A stretch of DNA of 64,000 bases from Campylobacter vulpis (GTDB lineage Bacteria; Campylobacterota; Campylobacteria; Campylobacterales; Campylobacteraceae). Location: assembly GCF_014217995.1 (NCBI RefSeq), contig NZ_CP041617.1:310001-374000 (forward strand), read 5' to 3'. A program made the position numbers and the translations under genes. Positions 54,528-63,356 of this stretch are shown in pieces. The notes under the pieces were generated by a model, which was not told the origin of the DNA, did no database searches, and saw only the letters and a program-made list of their open reading frames with translations. The first letter of the stretch is position 1. Every line of letters starts with the position of its first letter.

Positions 54528-56250
54528 TATGTTCCTTTAAAAGTGCATTTTGCTTTTTTAAAAGTCTTAAAAGCTTGGCAAAATAGCCTTTCTGTGTCTT
54601 TAAATTTGTCAAAATATCGGCATTTTCTGCTCTTAACTTTAATCTTTCACTTTCTAAATCAAAAAGCAAGGCTAAGAATAAATCGGTGCAAATTCCTTGC
54701 TCTTTAAATTCTTTGCTTAATTTTTCTAAACTATGCAAAAAGTATTCCAAATTTTGCTTTTCATTAAGAGCTTGTTCTAAATCACGCAAAATTGTTTCAA
54801 GTTTAGCTTCAAATTTTTCTCCTTTTTCAAGGAGGTTTTTAAGGCTTAAAAGAGCGTTTGTAGTGGATATTTTTACGCTTTTTATGGGGAGTTTTTTCTT
54901 TGGTGCTTTAAATAAATTTTCACAGCACCAAGCAAAGCTTTTTTCGCAAGTTCCCTCTATCCTAGCACCTCCTTGCGTGGCATTGTAAGTGTTTATATTA
55001 AGCTTTTTGGCGTTTAATATATCTTCTTGCAGTCCTAGTCTAAAAAGAGTCCAAGCTAAAGAGCTTTGCGCCAAACCCTGCCCACCATAAGCCTCGCATA
55101 AAAATTTATCTTTATCGTTTTGAAAGTCATTTTTATGGTAGGAAAGTAAGGTATAGCTTTTTTCGTGCGAAAGTCCCATATCATCATAGGCTAAGTCCTG
55201 TCCTATAAAGATGATATTTTCAAATCTAAGCGCTGCTGCACACTCATAAGCCATATTTGCCACACTAGCTCCCACGCCCAAATAGCCAAATTCATCGCAT
55301 TTTAGAGCCTTTTCAAAATAAAAGGGTCGCAAAACAAGGAGGAAATTTTGATTTTTAAGATATTTTAAGGTGTTTGGGTGAGTAAGGGAAGTGATGATAA
55401 AAAGGACATTTTCATCAAATTCATTAAAGTTTTGGTTGAAAAATTCGCTTGTTAATTCTAATCTTTCTAAAGAAAAAACAAAATCCGCCCTTATACCCTC
55501 TTTTTTTAAGATAGCATAGGCACTATCTGCGGCGAAAATCACGGCTTTTTCCTGTACTTCTTTTAAAAGCGGAAGCTGTTTAGTAAGACTTGGTCCTGTG
55601 CTAACGATAATAGCATTTTGATTTTTAAAGCGGTAGGTCTTTAAAAAATCCTTAAATTTAGGCTTTTCAAGCATAGTTTTAAGATTAATAAGCGTGTGCT
55701 TCATACCTGTGAGTGTGTCTTCTGGGTCATTACCCTTTTGCAAAAGCAAAAAGTCAAAATGTTCTTTTATCTTGCGGTGTAAAAGCTCGAAATTTTCATT
55801 TTTATAAAAGGGACTATGGGAAAATAGGGTGTAGATTTTATAGCTTGTTTGGATTAACTCATCTTCAAAAAGCTCATCAAGCTCCTTCAAATTTGTGATT
55901 AAAATAAGTTTTTTGCTAAGAAGTTCTTCGCTAAAATCTATAAAACTAAAAACAAGGCTTAAAAGCTCTAAATCCTCTTCAAAAACGATGATTTTATCTT
56001 GTGTTTGGCATAAAATTTTATAAAGTGTGCCATTACCAAAGCCGTAAAAATAAAGCACAGGATAATGTGCGTAATGTGTTTTTAAAAAAATAAGCTTGGA
56101 GCTTAATTCTTCTTTGACATTTTGATAAATTTTACCCTCTTTAAAGCAGGGATTTAAGCTTTCATCAAACTCAAATTTATCTTGCTTTTGAGGTAAATTT
56201 AGACTGGGATTGCTTTGTTTTAGAGCTTTGATATTTTTGATTAAATTCAT
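54514..56250 (-). CDS. Motility accessory factor (Maf) protein
   Basis: A 578-residue Maf/DUF115 protein with 'AIIVSTGPSLTKQLPLLKEVQEKAVIFAADSAYAIL', 'IIFIGQDLAYDDMGLSHEKSY' and 'YNATQGGARIEG'. The central DNA is nearly identical to that of the neighbouring paralog, so recombination between them is possible. First maf after pseI; the start is 6 bases past the pseI stop. Confidence 0.92.
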   Translation of the reverse strand: MNLIKNIKALKQSNPSLNLPQKQDKFEFDESLNPCFKEGKIYQNVKEELSSKLIFLKTHYAHYPVLYFYGFGNGTLYKILCQTQDKIIVFEEDLELLSLVFSFIDFSEELLSKKLILITNLKELDELFEDELIQTSYKIYTLFSHSPFYKNENFELLHRKIKEHFDFLLLQKGNDPEDTLTGMKHTLINLKTMLEKPKFKDFLKTYRFKNQNAIIVSTGPSLTKQLPLLKEVQEKAVIFAADSAYAILKKEGIRADFVFSLERLELTSEFFNQNFNEFDENVLFIITSLTHPNTLKYLKNQNFLLVLRPFYFEKALKCDEFGYLGVGASVANMAYECAAALRFENIIFIGQDLAYDDMGLSHEKSYTLLSYHKNDFQNDKDKFLCEAYGGQGLAQSSLAWTLFRLGLQEDILNAKKLNINTYNATQGGARIEGTCEKSFAWCCENLFKAPKKKLPIKSVKISTTNALLSLKNLLEKGEKFEAKLETILRDLEQALNEKQNLEYFLHSLEKLSKEFKEQGICTDLFLALLFDLESERLKLRAENADILTNLKTQKGYFAKLLRLLKKQNALLKEHNESI

Positions 56251-56256
56251 TATGTT

Positions 56257-57282
56257 TTATAAATCCTCTTCATTTAAAGGCGTGGCAAATGCTATATTTC
56301 TTTTGGCTTTCTTGCCTAAAATTTGAGGATAAAATTTAGGGTGCAAACCAAAGCTAGGTCGCACGGATTTGACATTTTCTTTTGTAAAAATTTCGCCTTT
56401 TTTAATGTCCTTACACGCATATAAACTTCTCGCAAAACGCCTATTTTCTAAACTTTTTTCATCTAAGTTTAAATCTTTTTTTCCTAAGCAAAGTTCGGCA
56501 TTTCTTATCATTTTGACTAAGGCACTAAATTCCTCAAAATCAAGGCTAAAAGCACTATCCTCACTGATGACATTTTTATCCAACATAAAATGTTTTTCTA
56601 TCACCCTAGCTCCCAAAGCCACCGCTAAACTTGCTGCTAAATGTCCTTTGCTATGATCACTTAATCCCACTTCATAGCCAAATTGTTTAAGGTTTAAAAG
56701 GGCGTTTAAATTCATATCTTCCAACTTGGCTGGGTAGGCGGAAGTGCATTTTAAAAGGCATAAATTTTCATTTTGTTCCTCTTTAAAAATTTCACAAATC
56801 CTTGAAATTTCACTTTCATCAACAACTCCTGTTGAAACAAAGGTGGGCTTTTTCTCTCTTGCTACTAAACGCACAAAATGCTCATCGTTTGCCTCAAAAG
56901 AGGAGATTTTATAAGCTGGTGGGTCAAAACGGCGTAAAAAATTTAAATCCTCTTCGCAAAAAGGGCTAGAAAAGCATATAAGTCCTGCATCTTGTGCCGC
57001 TTCAAAAAGCTGGGAATGCCACGCATAAGGCGTTTGTGCCTTTTCATAAAGCTCAAAAAATCTCCGCCCCTCCCAAAGTCCTCCTTTGATGATGAAATCC
57101 TCTTTATCACTATCTAAGGTAAGGCTGTGGGGCGTGTAGGTTTGAATTTTAATGGCGTTTGCTCCCGCTTTTTTGGCGGCTTGTATGGTTTTAAGCGCTA
57201 AATCAAGACTTCCTGAGTGATTTGCCGAAAGCTCTGCAATGATGAAAACACTTTTTGTGGTGTCAAAATCTTTAATAAACAT
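56257..57282 (-). CDS. pseI: Pseudaminic acid synthase
   Basis: Condenses 6-deoxy-AltdiNAc with phosphoenolpyruvate to pseudaminic acid, the sugar of Campylobacter flagellin. 341 residues: N-terminal TIM barrel ('ELSANHSGSLDLALKTIQAAKKAGANAIKIQTYTP', 'KCTSAYPAKLEDMN', 'VGLSDHSKGHLAA', 'GARVIEKHFMLDK') and C-terminal antifreeze-like SAF domain ('RFARSLYACKDIKKGEIFTKENVKSVRPSFGLHPK'). It matches PseI (Cj1317) more than legionaminic or sialic acid synthases. AAGGA is 6 bases before the ATG; the maf genes follow in the same direction. Confidence 0.93.
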   Translation of the reverse strand: MFIKDFDTTKSVFIIAELSANHSGSLDLALKTIQAAKKAGANAIKIQTYTPHSLTLDSDKEDFIIKGGLWEGRRFFELYEKAQTPYAWHSQLFEAAQDAGLICFSSPFCEEDLNFLRRFDPPAYKISSFEANDEHFVRLVAREKKPTFVSTGVVDESEISRICEIFKEEQNENLCLLKCTSAYPAKLEDMNLNALLNLKQFGYEVGLSDHSKGHLAASLAVALGARVIEKHFMLDKNVISEDSAFSLDFEEFSALVKMIRNAELCLGKKDLNLDEKSLENRRFARSLYACKDIKKGEIFTKENVKSVRPSFGLHPKFYPQILGKKAKRNIAFATPLNEEDL

Positions 57283-57291
57283 CGTAAGTCC

Positions 57292-58458
57292 TTAATTTAA
57301 ATATTTGCGTAGAAGTGTGATAAGCTCATTTTTGCTAACGGAACTTAAAACTTCGCTAATGCAGTCAAATTCGGTAATTTTTTCCTGAGTAAAAAGTATG
57401 ATGTGGCTTTGTGGGTTATGATTTTTATAGATATGAAGAAGAATTTTAACCTGCTCTAAATCAAATTTAATCACATCATAATCAAGTAAAACAAGGCGGT
57501 AGCTTTCTTTACTTAAGCACTCTTTAAGCTGAAATAAGGAATTTACCAAGGTATTTTGCGAGCATTGCTTTTCTATAATGCTAAAAAATAAATTCGCATC
57601 AAATTCATTTTGCTTAAATAAAAGCACATTGTTTAGGACACTTTTTTCAAATTGTTTTGGCGTTAATTTTTCTAAGCGTTTTTTAAGGACAAGTTCAAGC
57701 CCTTTTTTGTCAAGTGGCATAGGTAAAAAGCAAGGATAACTTAAATTTTTATCCCTCCCAAAAACGATAAAATCTTCTTCTTTTTTGACTAATTTTTGAT
57801 AGATTTCATCTTTAATGAAAACGAGATGATAATCATTTCTATCAAAACTAAGCTCTTTAAAAAAGACACTTTGTATCCCAAAATACGCCAAGATATTTTG
57901 GATAAGAAAATTTTCTAAATCATCATTATTAACTAGAGCGATTTTAGCCTCATAACGCAAAAATTTATCCTTATGTCCACCTAAGCTTTTGTTGTAGCTT
58001 ATGGGGTGATTGATAGCTAGACGGAGCATTTCTTTTTGTTTATGTATGGCGTTAAGTAAGAGTGAAAGAGCATTTTCATCAGCTTGAGTATAATAAAGAG
58101 CGTTTTGAATATTACCTAGATGATAATAAAGCTCTTCTAGCAAAGAAAGCTTTTCTTGTTTTTCCAAATTTGCTTTTTTGATGTGGTATTTTTGTGTTTC
58201 TAGGCGTTCCTTTAAGGCGTCTAAAGCTTTTTCCATATCCTCATTTTCGCCTTTTTCTAGTAAAGAAATTTTATAAAAGAGTTTTTGTAAAAAACGCTTC
58301 TTTCTAAAAAGTGTAACGCACAAAACCCCATTTAAAAGTAAAATGCTAAGAAAAATACTCAGTTTAAGCTGTTCATTTGTGCTAGTAAGAGCGTTAAAAT
58401 CGACACTTAAAAAAAGTAAAAAGGTGCTTAAAATTAAAATCAAAAGGCTTAATATCAT
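57292..58458 (-). CDS. Membrane-anchored protein with REC-like folds, unknown
   Basis: A 388-residue protein with two N-terminal membrane segments (about 1-18 and 33-52), a coiled coil (about 65-150), then two alpha/beta parts. The second contains 'YRLVLLDYDVIKFDLEQVKILLHIYKNHNPQSHIILFT', which resembles a response-regulator receiver domain around its phospho-Asp ('LLDYD'). No output domain is visible. It corresponds to the gene after uvrC in C. jejuni. The start overlaps the uvrC stop (ATGA) with AAGGA upstream. Confidence 0.5.
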   Translation of the reverse strand: MILSLLILILSTFLLFLSVDFNALTSTNEQLKLSIFLSILLLNGVLCVTLFRKKRFLQKLFYKISLLEKGENEDMEKALDALKERLETQKYHIKKANLEKQEKLSLLEELYYHLGNIQNALYYTQADENALSLLLNAIHKQKEMLRLAINHPISYNKSLGGHKDKFLRYEAKIALVNNDDLENFLIQNILAYFGIQSVFFKELSFDRNDYHLVFIKDEIYQKLVKKEEDFIVFGRDKNLSYPCFLPMPLDKKGLELVLKKRLEKLTPKQFEKSVLNNVLLFKQNEFDANLFFSIIEKQCSQNTLVNSLFQLKECLSKESYRLVLLDYDVIKFDLEQVKILLHIYKNHNPQSHIILFTQEKITEFDCISEVLSSVSKNELITLLRKYLN

Positions 58459-60242
58459 TGCGTATCCTTAATTTTTTGAGCTATTTTTGCATTTGTAAGC
58501 ATTTTTAGTTCCTCATAATTTGCCTTATAAATACTTTCAAAATCTCCATAAAAAGCAAGTAGTTTTTGTAAATATCCCTCACTAATGCCTAAATTAAGGA
58601 GTTTTGAGCTTTTTAAATCCTGCTTTTTTTTAGTATTTTTATGAAAAGATAGGGCAAAGCGATGTGCTTCGTCTCTTAATTTTTGCAAAAATTGTAGCTT
58701 TTTATCCTCTGTTTTAAGTAAAAACTCCCCTCTTTTTGAATGAATTTTATCCCTAGCACTTCCTTTTGAGCGGTGTGCCTTAGAATCGATTTTTTCCTTA
58801 GCTATGGCTAAAACATCGACATTTGCACCCGAACTTGCAATAATACTACACGCTAAATCAAGCAAGGCTTTACCTCCATCTATGAGCCATAAATCAGGTG
58901 GAGCAAAGCTTTCAAAATCCTTAGTTCTTCTTATCAAAACTTCCTTCATTTGCTCATAATCACTCGCCTCTTGCAAGTGAAATTTGCGGTAATGCTGCTT
59001 TTCCCACTTACCATTTTTAAAACACACCATAGCACCTACTTTTGCTACGCCTTGCAAGTGAGAATTATCGTAAATTTCTATGCAATGAGGCAGATTTTCA
59101 AGTTCAAAATAATGCTTTAATTCCTCCATTAAGCTTAAATCATTATTTTTAAGATGAATTTCAATGTTAAGCAAAGCATTTTCAAAGGCAAGGTCGCAAA
59201 TTTTTCTTTTTTCACCTTTTTGTGGGACTTGAATGCGAATTTTTTTAGCAAATCTTTCGCTCAACAATTCTTCTAAAAGCTCCCTATCCTCAAAGTCCTC
59301 ATAAGTATAGATTCGATTTGAGACGAGTGGGGTATCTTGACTAAAATTTTCTAAAAGCACTTGTTTATAAATTTCATTTGTATAAATTTCTTTTTCTTTT
59401 AAAATGTGAATTTTTGAATGAGTGCTAATGATTTTACCCTCTTGTATGATGAAACGCAAAGTGGAGCAAATGCCATTTTTAATCGCAAGAGCAAAAATTT
59501 CAAAATCCTCAAGGCGTGCTAAATCAATTTGCACTTTTGTTTCTAGGGCTTTTATGGCGTTAATCTCATCGCGAATCTTAGCGGCTTCTTCGTAATTTTC
59601 ATTGTGAGCGTATTTGAGCATAGCTTGTTCTAAATTTTTGATTAAAATGCTAGGATTTAAAAGAGCTTTTGTGGCATTTGCTAAAATTTCTTTATAGTTT
59701 TCTTCACTTATTAAATTTTCGCACACCCCACCGCACCTTGAAATTTGATGAAAAATACAAAGTTTTTTACAATTTTTCTTTTGCTTTAAAGGATAGTAAA
59801 GATAAAGAGCATTTAAAAGCTCTTTAGCACCTCTAAAAAAGGGTCCATAATATTTAATTTTAGGTTTTTTAATAATTTTACGCGTGAGTTCAAAACGGGG
59901 AAATTTTTCACTTAAATCCACATAAATGTAAGGATAGGTTTTATCATCTCTTAATAAAATATTATATTTTGGGTGGAGTTGCTTGATGAGAGAATTTTCT
60001 AAAATCAGGGCATTAGCTTCTGTTTTTGTGCTAATAAATTTTAAATGTGCTGCTTCGCTAATCATCTTTTGAATTCTTAGACTATTTTTAGCATTTGCCC
60101 TTAAAGGATTAAAGCTAAAATAGCTTTTAACGCGTTTTTTTAAATTCTTAGCCTTACCGACATAAAGGAGTTTTCCCTCTTGGTTAAAATATTGATAAAT
60201 CCCTGCACTTTCTGGCAAACTCATAAGATCTTTTTCAAGCAT
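58455..60242 (-). CDS. uvrC: Excinuclease ABC subunit C
   Basis: Makes both incisions in nucleotide-excision repair. 595 residues: GIY-YIG domain ('AGIYQYFNQEGKLLYVGKAKNLKKRVKSYF'), Cys-rich patch ('CKKLCIFHQISRCGGVC'), UVR region (about residues 200-235), RNase-H-like C-terminal nuclease ('CIEIYDNSHLQGVAKVGAMVCF', 'LWLIDGGKALLDLA') and a helix-hairpin-helix end. Starts within the last 8 bases of the upstream gene. Confidence 0.98.
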   Translation of the reverse strand: MLEKDLMSLPESAGIYQYFNQEGKLLYVGKAKNLKKRVKSYFSFNPLRANAKNSLRIQKMISEAAHLKFISTKTEANALILENSLIKQLHPKYNILLRDDKTYPYIYVDLSEKFPRFELTRKIIKKPKIKYYGPFFRGAKELLNALYLYYPLKQKKNCKKLCIFHQISRCGGVCENLISEENYKEILANATKALLNPSILIKNLEQAMLKYAHNENYEEAAKIRDEINAIKALETKVQIDLARLEDFEIFALAIKNGICSTLRFIIQEGKIISTHSKIHILKEKEIYTNEIYKQVLLENFSQDTPLVSNRIYTYEDFEDRELLEELLSERFAKKIRIQVPQKGEKRKICDLAFENALLNIEIHLKNNDLSLMEELKHYFELENLPHCIEIYDNSHLQGVAKVGAMVCFKNGKWEKQHYRKFHLQEASDYEQMKEVLIRRTKDFESFAPPDLWLIDGGKALLDLACSIIASSGANVDVLAIAKEKIDSKAHRSKGSARDKIHSKRGEFLLKTEDKKLQFLQKLRDEAHRFALSFHKNTKKKQDLKSSKLLNLGISEGYLQKLLAFYGDFESIYKANYEELKMLTNAKIAQKIKDTQ

Positions 60243-60696
60243 TTTGAATCACTTTTCTTAAGGCTTCAAATTTGTCATATAAAGCCTTATTTTCGAAAGA
60301 ATTTTTAAATTTCCCTAAAGAAAGCTCGATATAGGGGCGAATTTTTTTAGGATTATTTTCTAATTTCGGCTTAGCTTTTTCATAGCGTTGGGAAAAAATT
60401 TTAAGATTTTTTACCTGAGAAAATTTGTTTAAAGGATTTTCTTTCGCGTAAAGTTTTATAAGAATTTTAATGTAATTTTTGCTATCATCGTGGTTTAATT
60501 CTTGGTAGCCTATATGATTATGCGTTATGATGTTTAAAGTGTCATTTTTAATGAAAATTTTAGCAATGTGGCGTCTGTGTTTTTCTGGCATTAAGAGTAA
60601 AAAATCTTTATAGTAAAATCGATCTTTTAGGGGAGTATAATGAGGCTGATTTGCCATTTCAACAATAACATTGGTCGCGGTTTTTATCTTTTTCAT
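60235..60696 (-). CDS. Conserved hypothetical protein (DciA/DUF721-like?)
   Basis: A 153-residue basic protein without signal or membrane segment. The middle ('IAKIFIKNDTLNIITHNHIGYQELNHDDSKNYIKILIKLYA') faintly resembles DUF721/DciA helicase-loader-like domains, but this is not secure. It is translationally coupled to uvrC and corresponds to Cj1247c in C. jejuni. Divergent from the small lipoprotein gene. Confidence 0.55.
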   Translation of the reverse strand: MKKIKTATNVIVEMANQPHYTPLKDRFYYKDFLLLMPEKHRRHIAKIFIKNDTLNIITHNHIGYQELNHDDSKNYIKILIKLYAKENPLNKFSQVKNLKIFSQRYEKAKPKLENNPKKIRPYIELSLGKFKNSFENKALYDKFEALRKVIQNA

Positions 60697-60831
60697 AGGG
60701 GAATTTTAACATTTTTTTGTTTAATATTTCTAAGTGCTTGTGGATACAAAGGAGAGCCAATTTATACAAGCTATGAGCAAAATGGCTCGATAAAAAGTAT
60801 TAAAAAATATGAAATTTTAAATAGGTGGTAG
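60640..60831 (+). CDS. Small lipoprotein, LptM-like
   Basis: A short open frame with lipobox 'LSAC' (Cys34 counted from 60640) preceded by a hydrophobic segment ('ILTFFCLIFLSAC') and followed by 'GYKGEPIYTSYEQNGSIKS', as in small LptM-type lipoproteins ('CGxKGPLxxP'). The true start is unclear: the Met at 60640 lies inside the divergent gene and no in-frame ATG is nearer, so an alternative start codon may be used. The stop is directly before the guaA ATG. Confidence 0.6.
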   Translation: MRLICHFNNNIGRGFYLFHRGILTFFCLIFLSACGYKGEPIYTSYEQNGSIKSIKKYEILNRW

Positions 60832-60834
60832 ATG

Positions 60835-62385
60835 ATGAATGATTTAATTTTAGTGCTTGATTTTGGCTCACAATACACACAACTTATTGCTAGAAGATTG
60901 CGTGAATATGGCGTTTATACCGAGATTGTCCCCTATTTTGAAAAACTAGAATCTATCAAAGCGAAAAATCCTAAGGGAATCATTCTTAGCGGGGGACCTG
61001 CTAGCGTGTATGAAGAGGGGGCTTATAAGCCAGATTCTAGGGTATTTGAGCTAGGAATCCCTGTGCTTGGAATCTGCTATGGTATGCAATATATTGCGCA
61101 TTTTTTTGGCGGAAGTGTGGTAAGGGCGCAGGCACAGGAGTTTGGCAAGGCGGTGCTAGAAATAAGCGATTTAAGTGTAGAGCTGTTTAAGAGCGTGAAG
61201 CAAGATTCTATCGTATGGATGAGCCACGCCGATAAGGTAGAATCTCTGCCTAGTGACTTTGTAGAACTTGCTAAAAGTGGGAATACGCATTATTGTGCTA
61301 TTGCAGATTTTAAACGGCAAATTTATGCTTTGCAGTTTCACCCAGAAGTGGTGCATAGTGAGTGTGGTAGGGAGATTCTAAAAAACTTTGCTGTTGGGAT
61401 TTGTGGGGCGGATACAAGCTGGAATATGCGGAATTTTGCGGAAGCTGAGATTGTGAAACTGCGTGAAAAGGTGCTTAGGGATTCTAAGGTTTTATGTGCT
61501 GTGAGTGGTGGAGTGGATTCTAGTGTCGTGGCGACTTTACTTTATCGTGCCATAGGGGAGAATCTTATCCCTGTTTTTGTCGATACCGGGCTTTTAAGAA
61601 ATGGCGAGAGAGAAGCGGTAGAAGCGATGTTTAGAGAGAATCTAAAAGTGCCTTTGATTGTAGCAGATGCAAAAGAGCTATTTTTAGGAAGGTTAAAGGG
61701 AGTAACAGACCCAGAACAAAAGCGAAAAATCATCGGTGAAACTTTCATAGAAGTCTTTGAAAAAGAAGCTAAAAAACACAACACAAAAGGCGAGATAAAA
61801 TTCCTAGCTCAAGGCACACTCTACCCTGATGTCATAGAATCTGTAAGCGTAAAAGGACCAAGCAAAACGATAAAAAGCCATCATAATGTCGGCGGACTGC
61901 CTGAATGGATGAAGTTTGAACTCATCGAGCCTTTGCGAGAGCTGTTTAAGGACGAAGTAAGGGCGTTGGGGCGGGAGCTTGGTATGCCTGAATCTATGCT
62001 TATGCGACACCCATTCCCCGGACCCGGACTTGCCATACGCATTATGGGCGAGGTGAATGCGGCGGATTTAGAGCTTTTAAAGGAAGCGGATTCTATCTTC
62101 ATAGAAGAGCTGCATAAATGGGGCTTGTATGATTCTGTATGGCAGGCATTTTGCGTGCTTTTAAATGTGCGAAGTGTAGGCGTAATGGGCGATAACCGCA
62201 CTTATGACAATACTATTTGCGTGAGAGCAGTGGAGGCAATGGACGGAATGACAGCGAGTTTCTCACACTTACCCCACGCATTTTTAGAATCTGTCTCAAA
62301 CCGCATAATCAACGAAGTAGCAGGGATTAACCGCGTAGTCTATGACATCACTTCAAAACCCCCGGGGACCATTGAGTGGGAGTAG
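60835..62385 (+). CDS. guaA: GMP synthase (glutamine-hydrolysing), Helicobacter-like
   Basis: Converts XMP to GMP. 516 residues: glutaminase with '[10 protein letters not shown]', nucleophile Cys81 in 'GICYGMQ', 'LQFHPEV', then the ATP pyrophosphatase PP-loop '[10 protein letters not shown]' and the dimerisation domain ending '[16 protein letters not shown]'. Several stretches ('[10 protein letters not shown]', '[18 protein letters not shown]', 'GGLPEWM', '[14 protein letters not shown]') match my recollection of H. pylori GuaA rather than C. jejuni GuaA. Hand counts of the two 60-base lines at 61921-62040 give 34 G/C each (57%), against about 30-35% in neighbouring genes. An ATG three bases upstream is equally possible. 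C. jejuni has guaA at the same place after uvrC and Cj1247c. Confidence 0.97.
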   Translation: MNDLILVLDFGSQYTQLIARRLREYGVYTEIVPYFEKLESIKAKNPKGIILSGGPASVYEEGAYKPDSRVFELGIPVLGICYGMQYIAHFFGGSVVRAQAQEFGKAVLEISDLSVELFKSVKQDSIVWMSHADKVESLPSDFVELAKSGNTHYCAIADFKRQIYALQFHPEVVHSECGREILKNFAVGICGADTSWNMRNFAEAEIVKLREKVLRDSKVLCAVSGGVDSSVVATLLYRAIGENLIPVFVDTGLLRNGEREAVEAMFRENLKVPLIVADAKELFLGRLKGVTDPEQKRKIIGETFIEVFEKEAKKHNTKGEIKFLAQGTLYPDVIESVSVKGPSKTIKSHHNVGGLPEWMKFELIEPLRELFKDEVRALGRELGMPESMLMRHPFPGPGLAIRIMGEVNAADLELLKEADSIFIEELHKWGLYDSVWQAFCVLLNVRSVGVMGDNRTYDNTICVRAVEAMDGMTASFSHLPHAFLESVSNRIINEVAGINRVVYDITSKPPGTIEWE

Positions 62386-62390
62386 AGATA

Positions 62391-63356
62391 ATGAAAAAAT
62401 ATGAAATTGTAATTACTAAAAATTCCTTTTATTTCTCAAATAATGAGTTTGAAGAGAATTATGAAGCAAATACTATAAATCTTTTAAAAACTCTGCTTTT
62501 GCATTTGCAAAATGAAGTGAAAAATAAAGGTTGCATTGAAAGTGTCTTTGTAGAATTTTTACAAAATAATGAATTTGGCTTAGAATCTCTGCTTGTGTTA
62601 AATGGTATAGCAAATGAAAATTTAAAACGCATTATTACTATAGCAAGAATTGTAAATGACAAAGATTTATCAACGCTTTTATACTTGCACGAGTGGAATG
62701 ATACAAACAATAACAACGATGTTAAAGAATGGGGTGATAAAAAAATAAAAACGCTCATTAGAAAAAATGAATCTTTTGCAAAAGGCTTAATCAATCTGTT
62801 TTTTAAAGGCTCATCAAATCCATTTCTAGCGAAAACACTGCCCTTATTTGAATTGCAAAAACTTAATTTTTTAAAAATCAATTTTGAACCTATTGCTATG
62901 CTTGATACTCTTGTGCGTTATAGGCAAAAAGGCTCTTATAGCGGTGCAATGCAGAATAATCGAGAATCTAGTATTAAAGGAATTTTAAACGAACTTAATA
63001 TGCCCTTTGAAAATGGTGATTTACCGCTATTAAGCAAAAATGAGAATCTAAATAAACGCACAATGGACTTTATTATTCCAAATAAACAAAATCCTAAAAT
63101 CATTATAGAATCTTCATTTTTAAGCACAACAAGTTCAGGGCAGGGCGACAAAGCAAAAACAGAAATTATTGTGGGAAAACTTATTAAGCAATATTATCCA
63201 CAAGCTATTTTTGTAGGCTTTGTTGATGGCATAGGCTGGTATGTGAGAAAGCAAGATTTACAAAGAATGGTTGAAGCTTATGACGAAGTTTTTACCTTTA
63301 GAAATGATGAATTAGAACGCTTTAAAATTTTCTTACAAAAAAGGTTGGCTCAATGA
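62391..63356 (+). CDS. Type II restriction endonuclease (DpnII/MboI-like), putative
   Basis: A 321-residue protein 5 bases after guaA. The C-terminal part has 'RTMDFIIPNKQNPKIIIESSFLSTTSSGQGDKAKTEIIVGKLI', resembling the D...ExS/K and 'TSSGQ.DKA..E' core seen in DpnII-type endonucleases that cut unmethylated sites. The N-terminal half ('YEIVITKNSFYFSN', 'LLYLHEWNDTN') has no recognised motif. The stop overlaps the methyltransferase start (ATGA), the usual arrangement of a restriction-modification pair. Low GC and many GATTC/GAATC-like strings in this region resemble guaA rather than the Campylobacter core. Confidence 0.7.
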   Translation: MKKYEIVITKNSFYFSNNEFEENYEANTINLLKTLLLHLQNEVKNKGCIESVFVEFLQNNEFGLESLLVLNGIANENLKRIITIARIVNDKDLSTLLYLHEWNDTNNNNDVKEWGDKKIKTLIRKNESFAKGLINLFFKGSSNPFLAKTLPLFELQKLNFLKINFEPIAMLDTLVRYRQKGSYSGAMQNNRESSIKGILNELNMPFENGDLPLLSKNENLNKRTMDFIIPNKQNPKIIIESSFLSTTSSGQGDKAKTEIIVGKLIKQYYPQAIFVGFVDGIGWYVRKQDLQRMVEAYDEVFTFRNDELERFKIFLQKRLAQ

